Of a stretch of 6,851 bases of DNA, positions 1 through 5,088 are shown in pieces. Origin of the DNA: an uncultured Eggerthella sp. (GTDB taxonomy: Bacteria > Actinomycetota > Coriobacteriia > Coriobacteriales > Eggerthellaceae); contig URMQ01000086.1 in the NCBI GenBank assembly GCA_900548955.1, positions 1-6,851 on the forward strand, given 5' to 3'. Made by a program: the position numbers and the translations under genes. A model generated the notes under the pieces. It was not told the DNA's origin. It did no database searches and saw nothing but the letters and a program-made list of their open reading frames with translations. Within the stretch, counting starts at the first letter, position 1. Every line of letters begins with the position of its first letter.

Positions 1-735
1 GAATTCATCGACTTTATTATGGGCCTTCTACAAGATCCTCGAGGTGCTATTGCTGGTTGGATTATTACGCTAGGTCCTGTTTGGGTCTACACCCCGCTCT
101 TCCTTATTGTTTTTGTTGAGACAGGTTTGGTATTTTTCCCATTCTTACCTGGTGATTCACTTTTGTTTGCTGCGGGTGTTTTTTCTGCCGATGGTGGCGG
201 ACTAAGTCTTGCTGCAACGCTTATTGTTTTTTATGTTGCGGCAATTTTAGGTAATACCTCCAACTATTGGATTGCGCGATTGTTCGGTTCACGCATTATT
301 GACTCGGGCAAGGTTAAGGCGCTTACGCCAGAGCGCATGGCAAAGCTGGATCATTTCTTTGAAAAGTACGGTGGACTCACCATTGTAATTACGCGCTTCA
401 TGCCATTTTTCCGTACCTTCGCTCCTTTTATTGCTGGTACGGGTCATATGAATTTCGGAAAATTCACGTTCTTTAATTGCTTGGGTGGTATTTCGTGGGT
501 TTCGCTTTTTGTACTCGTAGGTTATTTTTTCGGTGGTGTTCCTTTTGTTCAGGAACATTTCGAAGTTATCGTTTTAGGTATTGTTGCGGTTTCGGTAGCT
601 CCTGCGGTTATTGGCGCAATCAAGGCAGCACTCGTAGCTCGAAAAAGTGGTACTCGCGATTTTCAGGTAGAAACTGCTGCAGAGGCGGAGCGTCTTGCTC
701 GCGTTAAGCATGCAAAATCTGATGAGGAAAACTAA
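1..735 (+). CDS. DedA/SNARE-associated family membrane protein (5' end outside window)
   Basis: Integral inner-membrane protein of the DedA (VTT) superfamily. Members act in membrane homeostasis, and some translocate undecaprenyl phosphate or phospholipids; the substrate here is unknown. The reading frame is open to base 1, and the ATG at 19 has no Shine-Dalgarno before it, so the true start is probably just upstream. Counting from that Met: FVETGL (32-37) and FLPGDSLLFAAG (42-53) form the first re-entrant region, with E34 and D46 matching the essential acidic pair of E. coli YghB/YqjA. GNTSNYWIARLFG (78-90) is the usual GDxxNYWxGRxxG motif with Asn for Asp. RFMPFFRTFAPFIAG (126-140) carries the two conserved Arg (126, 132). 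Hydrophobic segments follow at about 150-172 and 182-207, then a charged cytoplasmic tail. It ends 3 bases before dnaX, so the two are likely co-transcribed. Family call is firm; function is inferred. Confidence 0.92.
   Translation, partial: EFIDFIMGLLQDPRGAIAGWIITLGPVWVYTPLFLIVFVETGLVFFPFLPGDSLLFAAGVFSADGGGLSLAATLIVFYVAAILGNTSNYWIARLFGSRIIDSGKVKALTPERMAKLDHFFEKYGGLTIVITRFMPFFRTFAPFIAGTGHMNFGKFTFFNCLGGISWVSLFVLVGYFFGGVPFVQEHFEVIVLGIVAVSVAPAVIGAIKAALVARKSGTRDFQVETAAEAERLARVKHAKSDEEN
724..729 (+). promoter_or_regulatory. dnaX ribosome-binding site inside the end of dedA
   Basis: GAGGAA lies inside the last codons of the dedA-family gene, about 9 bases before the dnaX ATG at 739. The dedA stop codon sits between this site and the start, an arrangement that favours translational coupling. 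It also supports 739 as the dnaX start. Confidence 0.7.
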
Positions 736-738
736 ATC

Positions 739-3108
739 ATGGAGGCACTCTATCGGAAATATCGTCCCACTACTTTTTCGGATGTAGTAGGGCAGGAACA
801 CATTGAACGTACCTTAAAGAATGCTATTGAACAGAACAAAGTTTCTCACGCGTATTTGTTCTGTGGGCCACGTGGTACGGGTAAGACTACCATGGCGCGC
901 ATTCTTGCCAAAGCGCTTATGTGTGAAAAGGCTCCTACTATTGATCCTGATGGAACTTGTCCCGAATGCGAAGCTATTGCGCAGGGAACACATCCTGATG
1001 TATATGAATTAGATGCTGCTAGCCGTACCGGCGTTGATAATGTCCGAGAAGAAATTATTTCTCGCGTTAATTACGCTCCAACGCGTGGTGCTTGGAAGAT
1101 ATATATTATCGACGAGGCCCACATGCTTACGGTACCGGCGTTCAATGCGTTACTCAAAACGCTTGAAGAGCCACCTGCACATGTAATGTTCATTCTTTGC
1201 ACCACTGATCCTCAGCAGGTTCCCGGCACTATTCAGTCTCGTTGTCAGCGTTTCGACTTTCATCGTATTTCTAATGAAGCCATTGTGTCTCGACTAGGCG
1301 CAATCTGTGTCGAAGAAGGCGTTGATTTTGAAGGTGAAGCGCTCGATTTAATTGCCTATCGCGCAGAGGGCGGAATGCGAAATGCGCTCACTGCGCTAGA
1401 ACAGCTTATTGCGTTTGGGAATGGACACGTAACATTGGAAGGTGCTCAAAATTTATTGGGCTCCTTAGACGAAACTGATCTTTCAGAAATTGTGCTTGCT
1501 ATTGGAAAACGCGATGCGGCTGCTTGCTTTAATTGGGTAGCTCGCTATGTGGAAACAGGGGCGGATTTAGCCCAGTTTGTGCGCGATTTAGCTGAATATA
1601 TTCGCAATATGTATTTACTTTCTATTGCGGGTATTGAAGTGGAAATTCATGTTAATGAACCTGTGCGTAAAGCTATGGTTGACCAGCTAAAATTCTTCGG
1701 CGAAGACCGTTTGAGCCGTCTGCTTTTGGTATTGGGTGATCTTTCTAAGGAATTACGCACTTCAAGCAATCCGCGTTTGAGTTTTGAAGTTGCGCTTACT
1801 CGTATGATTAGACCTGATTCTGACTTAACTATTGAGGCTTTAGCAGAACGGGTAGAAGAATTAGAGCGTAAGTTGGAATCTGGTTCGGTTGGTATTTCTG
1901 CTCAAGCGCCAACGATACATTCTGAGCCATTGGCAACGTCGTCAGTTTCAGAGGAGACACAATCATCTGTGTCAACAACAGTTCAAACAGTGCCTGCAGC
2001 GCCGCACGCGCAAACAGCGCCTGTATCACCAAACGAACAAGCAGCGCTTGCGACACCGCAAGCACAAGCAGTTGCTGGATCACCGCAAGCACAAGTAGCT
2101 CCTGCAGCGCCACAAAACCAAGCGCCATCCGCTGCAATTGATCTTACGAATCCAGCTGCGGTACAACGCTTTTGGCATGCAGTAACGGCGTCTTTGCGTA
2201 AATCGAATCCTGCCCGAGGTGTTCTGTTTATGAATGCTAAAGTTGCAGGAGAGCCTAGCGGTAATGGCCTTGTAGTTACTTTTGCCAAAGATAATGGTTT
2301 TGCTTATACGGCAGCACAAAAACCAGAAGTGCAGCAGCTTTTAGCCCAGACTATTGAATCGGTTGCGGGAGGCTTTGTCCCGTATCGTTTAGTACTTGAA
2401 GGGGGCGAAGCTAGTGCTTCAATGGCTCCGTCCATTCCTTTAACGCACAATCAGGCATCAGCGGTGAATACTCAGGCGAATCCAGCTGCGCCGGGTAATA
2501 ATTCGGCAGCTGCAACGCAGGCAGACAGGGTTCGTGCCGCAGTTCAGGCAGCGCAAGCAGCAGCGCGGGCTGCGCAAGCAAGGGCAGAACAGCCTCAGCC
2601 GAGCGAGTCCTCTTCGCAGCCGCAGCCACAGCCGTCACCGCAAGTGCAACAAGACGCAACGGTTATGAGCGCGCCGCAGTCGCAGCAGGTTTCTCCTGGG
2701 GCGCAATCACCCCAAGCACAGCAGAGCGCATCTGTAGCACAAGTACAGCAGGCTGCGCCCGTAGCCGAAGTATATGATGACGATCGTGTTCCGCTAGAAG
2801 CGTACGGAGATGTTCTTTATTCTGAGGACGAAGCACATAAAGATTATTCAGAAGTTGCTTCTGCAGCACCCGCGCCTTCTGTAGCACCAACTGTCGCAGA
2901 GCCATCAGCAGCGTCATCCGCTTCTGCTACACCCGCACCTGACGTGACTTCGGTTACGACACCAGCATCGCCATCGACTCCTGCGGTTTCCCAAGAGTCT
3001 CCTGATTCTTCGACGCCTGATGCCTCTGATGATGAAACAGCGCGCATTAAGGAAATCTTGTCGAACAGCTTTGGGGAAGGTATTAAGTTTGAAGAACTTT
3101 CAGATTAA
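739..3108 (+). CDS. dnaX: DNA polymerase III subunit gamma/tau (clamp loader ATPase)
   Basis: ATPase subunit of the replicative clamp loader, which opens the sliding clamp and, in tau form, links it to polymerase III and helicase. 789 residues. The N-terminal AAA+ module has Walker A GPRGTGKT (43-50), a zinc site with Cys 62, 74 and 77, Walker B IIDEAH (123-128), sensor 1 CTTD (154-157), an SRC arginine finger (R168) and sensor 2 GGMRNAL (R214). The collar domain runs to about residue 358. A linker of about 100 residues follows, containing a 9-residue tandem repeat, then a small folded domain (about 467-557; W479, then alternating beta/helix) like the tau C-terminal domain of Gram-positives. 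The rest is an Ala/Gln/Pro/Ser-rich tail with an Ala-rich helix (596-618), an acidic patch (680-703) and a conserved-looking terminal helix (765-789). No A-rich slippery heptamer was seen, so only the full-length product is expected. The start is set by its close RBS and the canonical MEALYRKYRPxxFxDVVGQ opening. Confidence 0.97.
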   Translation: MEALYRKYRPTTFSDVVGQEHIERTLKNAIEQNKVSHAYLFCGPRGTGKTTMARILAKALMCEKAPTIDPDGTCPECEAIAQGTHPDVYELDAASRTGVDNVREEIISRVNYAPTRGAWKIYIIDEAHMLTVPAFNALLKTLEEPPAHVMFILCTTDPQQVPGTIQSRCQRFDFHRISNEAIVSRLGAICVEEGVDFEGEALDLIAYRAEGGMRNALTALEQLIAFGNGHVTLEGAQNLLGSLDETDLSEIVLAIGKRDAAACFNWVARYVETGADLAQFVRDLAEYIRNMYLLSIAGIEVEIHVNEPVRKAMVDQLKFFGEDRLSRLLLVLGDLSKELRTSSNPRLSFEVALTRMIRPDSDLTIEALAERVEELERKLESGSVGISAQAPTIHSEPLATSSVSEETQSSVSTTVQTVPAAPHAQTAPVSPNEQAALATPQAQAVAGSPQAQVAPAAPQNQAPSAAIDLTNPAAVQRFWHAVTASLRKSNPARGVLFMNAKVAGEPSGNGLVVTFAKDNGFAYTAAQKPEVQQLLAQTIESVAGGFVPYRLVLEGGEASASMAPSIPLTHNQASAVNTQANPAAPGNNSAAATQADRVRAAVQAAQAAARAAQARAEQPQPSESSSQPQPQPSPQVQQDATVMSAPQSQQVSPGAQSPQAQQSASVAQVQQAAPVAEVYDDDRVPLEAYGDVLYSEDEAHKDYSEVASAAPAPSVAPTVAEPSAASSASATPAPDVTSVTTPASPSTPAVSQESPDSSTPDASDDETARIKEILSNSFGEGIKFEELSD
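1999..2133 (+). repeat. 27-bp tandem repeat in dnaX encoding a 9-residue P-x-x-Q unit
   Basis: Five consecutive in-frame 27-base units encode DnaX residues 421-465. Each unit has Pro at its second position (422, 431, 440, 449, 458) and Gln three residues later (425, 434, 443, 452, 461), with Ala/Ser/Thr first. Units 3 and 4 share an exact 15-base match (2054-2068 and 2081-2095). A degenerate sixth unit (412-420, Gln 416 in phase) may precede them. The repeat lies in the presumably unstructured linker between the collar and the tau-type domain. Related xPQxQ fragments recur out of strict register at residues 645-671. Confidence 0.8.
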
Positions 3109-3116
3109 TCTGAAAG
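3097..3116. promoter_or_regulatory. Perfect palindrome across the dnaX stop codon
   Basis: Twenty bases form a perfect palindrome with arms CTTTCAGA/TCTGAAAG and TTAA at the centre; the dnaX TAA stop (3106-3108) lies within it. As RNA it could form an 8-bp stem with a UUAA loop. The following sequence (CTTTCGATAC) has no proper U-tract, so a strong intrinsic terminator is unlikely. It could be a weak attenuator, an mRNA-stabilising hairpin or a protein-binding site. A TACAAT hexamer at 3124-3129 resembles a -10 box, but no convincing -35 is spaced for it. Confidence 0.45.
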
Positions 3117-3156
3117 CTTTCGATACAATGCTAACAGCACTAATGTGAAAGAAAAT

Positions 3157-3163
3157 AAAGGAG
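3157..3163 (+). promoter_or_regulatory. ybaB Shine-Dalgarno that fixes the start
   Basis: AAAGGAG lies 8 bases before the ATG at 3172. A longer frame opens at GTG 3145, but that would place this strong site inside the gene and add nine residues that do not fit the family N-terminus. Start 3172 is therefore chosen. Confidence 0.8.
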
Positions 3164-3171
3164 ATTACCTT

Positions 3172-3510
3172 ATGAATATGCAGCAAATGATGCGCCAAGC
3201 ACAGAAGATGCAAAAGGAACTTGCAAAGGCTCAGGAAGAAGTGGCCACTATGACTGCAGAAGGTAGCGCAGGTGGCGGTATGGTTAGCGCAGTCGTTCGT
3301 GGTGATATGACTGTGGAATCCATTACAATTGATCCTGAAGCAGTAGATCCTGAAGATGTAGAAATGCTGCAAGATATGGTATGCGCTGCAGTGAACGAAG
3401 CAATTCGCAATGTTAACGAACAGAGCAATGCACGTTTAAGCGCGGTAACGGGCGGTATGGGCTTGCCTGGTATGGGCGGCGGCATGCCTGGAATGCCTGG
3501 CCTGCGTTAA
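3172..3510 (+). CDS. YbaB/EbfC family nucleoid-associated protein
   Basis: Small DNA-binding protein of the YbaB/EbfC family, which dimerises and coats DNA; members are usually encoded between dnaX and recR, as here. 112 residues, close to the family norm of about 100-110. The N-terminal helix (about 1-28, MRQAQKMQKELAKAQEEVA) is amphipathic and Met/Gln/Lys-rich. The core has the family pattern GGGMVSAVVRGDMTVESITI (34-53) followed by DPEAVDPEDVEMLQDMV (54-70) and AAVNEAIRNVNE (72-83), ending with VTGGMGLPG. The C-terminal tail (94-112) is made of Gly, Met and Pro repeats (GMGLPGMGGGMPGMPG), probably flexible. It sits 63 bases after dnaX and 17 before recR. Family identity is secure; the exact cellular role in this organism is inferred. 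Confidence 0.95.
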   Translation: MNMQQMMRQAQKMQKELAKAQEEVATMTAEGSAGGGMVSAVVRGDMTVESITIDPEAVDPEDVEMLQDMVCAAVNEAIRNVNEQSNARLSAVTGGMGLPGMGGGMPGMPGLR

Positions 3511-3527
3511 TTCGAGGTGTTTTAATA

Positions 3528-4124
3528 GTGAACGCAAGTTCAGCTATTCAGAAACTGCTTGATGAATTAGAACGTTTGCCTGGAATTGGTCCTAAATCGG
3601 CACAACGTATAGCTTATTGGATCTTAAATGAGGATCGCGTTGATGCTACCCGTTTAGCTCAGGCAATTATTGAAGTTAAGGACACCGTGCATTTTTGTGC
3701 ACGGTGTTTCAACTATGCACAAGATGAATTGTGTGATATTTGCGCTTCTTCAAAGCGCGATCAAAATACTATATGCGTGGTTTCGGAGCCGCGTGATATT
3801 CCTCCTATTGAACGAACGGGTACGTTTTCGGGCGTATATCATGTGCTAGGGGGTGCGCTATCTCCCCTTGAAGGTATTGGTCCTGACGATCTGCATATAG
3901 CAGAATTGTTGGCACGCCTGAACGATCCTTCTATTTCGGAAGTTATTCTTGCTACTAATCCCAATATTGAAGGAGAAACTACGGCAAGCTATTTAGCGCG
4001 CTTAATTAAACCGCTTGGCGTAAAAGTTTCTCGTTTGGCAAGTGGATTGCCTGTTGGTGGCGACTTGGAATTTGCCGATGAAGTAACCTTAGGCCGTGCC
4101 ATAGAGGCTCGCCGGGAATTGTAG
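3528..4124 (+). CDS. recR: Recombination mediator protein RecR
   Basis: RecR works with RecF/RecO to load RecA at gaps and stalled forks. 198 residues, the standard length. Visible in order: an N-terminal helix-hairpin-helix (LPGIGPKSAQRIAY, 17-30), a four-cysteine zinc finger (C57, C60, C69, C72), a Toprim domain starting TICVVSEPRDI (81-91) and containing GTFSGVYHVLGG (98-109) and ATNPNIEGETTA (142-153), and the C-terminal GLPVGGDLEFADEVTLGRA segment (173-191). All key residues look intact. Translation starts at GTG 3528, preceded by GAGGTG (3514-3519) at 8-base spacing; the product matches full-length RecR from its first residues. It is the last gene of the dnaX-ybaB-recR run. An unusually strong inverted repeat lies within the zinc-finger codons (separate entry). 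Confidence 0.97.
   Translation: MNASSAIQKLLDELERLPGIGPKSAQRIAYWILNEDRVDATRLAQAIIEVKDTVHFCARCFNYAQDELCDICASSKRDQNTICVVSEPRDIPPIERTGTFSGVYHVLGGALSPLEGIGPDDLHIAELLARLNDPSISEVILATNPNIEGETTASYLARLIKPLGVKVSRLASGLPVGGDLEFADEVTLGRAIEARREL
3682..3707 (+). repeat. Perfect 10-bp inverted repeat (hairpin) inside recR
   Basis: ACACCGTGCA (3682-3691) and TGCACGGTGT (3698-3707) are exact reverse complements separated by the six bases TTTTTG. Two G-U pairs could extend the stem to 12 bp. TTTC follows the right arm, which makes it look terminator-like although it sits in mid-gene. The codons specify D-T-V-H-F-C-A-R-C of the zinc finger, so amino acid constraint may explain part of it. Confidence 0.8.
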
Positions 4125-4192
4125 GTTGAATTACGAATGGTAATTAATCGTAAGCTGAACTGCGGATGGGAATTATAGACTGAATTGCTACT
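4114..4192 (+). repeat. Degenerate three-copy direct repeat overlapping the recR 3' end
   Basis: Three units start at 4114, 4139 and 4168 (25, 29 and 25 bases). Unit 1 is GGGAATTGTAGGTTGAATTA, which contains the last codons and TAG stop of recR. Unit 3 is GGGAATTATAGACTGAATTG and matches unit 1 at 17 of the first 21 bases, all differences being transitions. Unit 2 is more diverged, with a 4-base insertion. It looks like an old duplication of the recR terminus. Confidence 0.55.
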
Positions 4193-4309
4193 GCATACCT
4201 TATCGTGGCGCTAGACTAAACGTAGTCATGAATCATGAACCAGAGAGCCTTCGAAACGCAGATAAGAATCAGTATTGCGTGATGTAGCCGGAATAAAAAG
4301 GAGTCATAC
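4125..4309. other. Intergenic region between recR and the fmdE-family gene
   Basis: 185 bases with no supported gene. It holds most of the degenerate direct repeats, then a TAGACT hexamer (4212-4217) that could be a -10 box for the molybdenum block, though no good -35 lies 16-18 bases upstream. A tandem TCATGAA TCATGAA lies at 4226-4239. No convincing recR terminator, tRNA or known riboswitch was recognised. A 13-codon frame at 4137-4178 lacks a ribosome-binding site and is probably not a gene. Confidence 0.5.
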
Positions 4310-4858
4310 ATGAAGCGCACCTTAGACGAAGACATCGAACGTGCCATTTCTTTTCACGGTCATTTATGTGGCGGTCAATTAACAGGCGTGCGTATGGCTC
4401 GTTATGCCTTGAATTACTTCGGCATTGAAGATCCCGACACTTATCGCGATCTTATTGTGTATGTTGAATGTGACCGCTGCCTGACTGATGCCATTATGAT
4501 TACCACTAATTGTCATCCAGGAAAACGCCGCATGAAGTGTTTGGATTTTGGTAAGCAAGCGGCAACGTTTTACGACATTCAAAGTGGTAAAGCAATTCGT
4601 ATAACCAACATCAGCGAAAAGGCTCCCAAGAATTGTGATCTGCGTGAATGGTTTGCGGGCAAAACAGACGAAGGCTTGTTTAAGGTCGAGCAGGTTAGGG
4701 TGCATATTACCGAAAATGATTTGCCGGGTCGTCCACGCCAGGTTACGGTGTGTAGTTGTTGTGGCGAACAGGTTACTGATGGGCGCGAGGTTAAGACGGA
4801 GCAGGGTGAGGTTCTCTGTCGAAATTGCGCTCAAGGCTCGTACTATGACGTTCTATAA
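4310..4858 (+). CDS. FmdE-family protein with C-terminal zinc finger
   Basis: Member of the FmdE family (Pfam PF02663), named for a protein co-encoded with molybdenum formylmethanofuran dehydrogenase in methanogens. Bacterial members often sit beside molybdo-enzyme or molybdopterin genes; no enzymatic activity is established. 182 residues, probably cytoplasmic. The core has HGHLC (16-20), a conserved metal-site motif followed by GG rather than the common PG; VECDRCLTDAIMITTNCHPGK (52-72), where the usual TGCT reads TNCH; and DFGKQAATF (79-87). The C-terminus carries C148xxC151 and C170xxC173, the treble-clef zinc finger seen in long members of the family. The start has AAGGAG at 4298-4303, 6 bases upstream. 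Its position before moeA and mogA suggests a role in supplying molybdenum or tungsten cofactor to an oxidoreductase; that is inference. Confidence 0.9.
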   Translation: MKRTLDEDIERAISFHGHLCGGQLTGVRMARYALNYFGIEDPDTYRDLIVYVECDRCLTDAIMITTNCHPGKRRMKCLDFGKQAATFYDIQSGKAIRITNISEKAPKNCDLREWFAGKTDEGLFKVEQVRVHITENDLPGRPRQVTVCSCCGEQVTDGREVKTEQGEVLCRNCAQGSYYDVL

Positions 4859-4903
4859 AAACGAACCATGAGCTGCCCTAGCTAACTTTTCTACAGTCCT
4901 ACA

Positions 4904-4930
4904 GCCGTTTTCTTCTGTGGCCGCTTTTTT
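4904..4930 (+). terminator. Weak candidate terminator after the fmdE-family gene
   Basis: GCCGT (4904-4908) can pair with GTGGC (4917-4921) using three Watson-Crick and two G-U pairs, followed by CGC and six Ts (4925-4930). The T run is good but the stem is weak, so this is only a possible terminator. Confidence 0.25.
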
Positions 4931-4969
4931 GATTGGTGCTATCTCTGAATGCCGCTTTCGGTATTGTCG

Positions 4970-4998
4970 TAGATTTCATATTATCCTCGAGTTAGAAT
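4970..4998 (+). promoter_or_regulatory. Candidate promoter for moeA
   Basis: TAGAAT (4993-4998) matches the sigma-70 -10 consensus at five of six bases. TAGATT (4970-4975) is a poor -35 (three of six) at 17-base spacing. A nearby TATTAT (4979-4984) is an alternative -10 without a good partner. Confidence 0.3.
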
Positions 4999-5088
4999 AA
5001 ACGGGTAATCGCTGAGCATTTTGCTGTTTTTTGTGTGATGTGCGTTGCTGAAGAACTGCAAAAACCGGCAACAGAAATATATGACCTC

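Larger units (their letters stand above)
4859..5088. other. Intergenic region between the fmdE-family gene and moeA
   Basis: About 230 bases if moeA starts at 5089, 179 if at 5038. It contains CTACAG twice (4891-4896, 4899-4904), three GCCG(C/T)TTT-like words (4904, 4920, 4951) and a small hairpin (4948-4954 with 4959-4965, loop CTTT, one G-T pair) without a U-tract. Candidate terminator and promoter elements are listed separately. No RNA gene was recognised. Confidence 0.5.

Noticed and set aside
1829..3047. Several minus-strand open frames of 67-102 residues opposite dnaX
   Set aside because: They lie opposite the Ala/Gln/Pro-rich repeats, whose codons rarely give antisense stops; composition is repetitive and no family is recognisable.
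739..3108. Programmed frameshift producing a short gamma form of DnaX
   Set aside because: No A-AAA-AAG-type heptamer or run of six or more A or T was seen in the linker; the longest A run (2317-2321 area) is five and lies in the tau-type domain.
3145..3171. GTG start nine codons upstream for the YbaB protein
   Set aside because: A strong Shine-Dalgarno sits within this stretch and points to ATG 3172; the added residues do not fit the family.
4137..4178. 13-codon leader peptide after recR
   Set aside because: No ribosome-binding site, and it is explained by the repeats that copy the recR tail.
4125..4309. Molybdenum-cofactor riboswitch or ModE site upstream of the molybdenum block
   Set aside because: I could not match the conserved stems of the Moco RNA or the ModE half-sites; a covariance search would be decisive.
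4948..4965. Seven-pair hairpin with CTTT loop as a terminator
   Set aside because: No T tract follows on either strand, so it was only mentioned within the intergenic entry.
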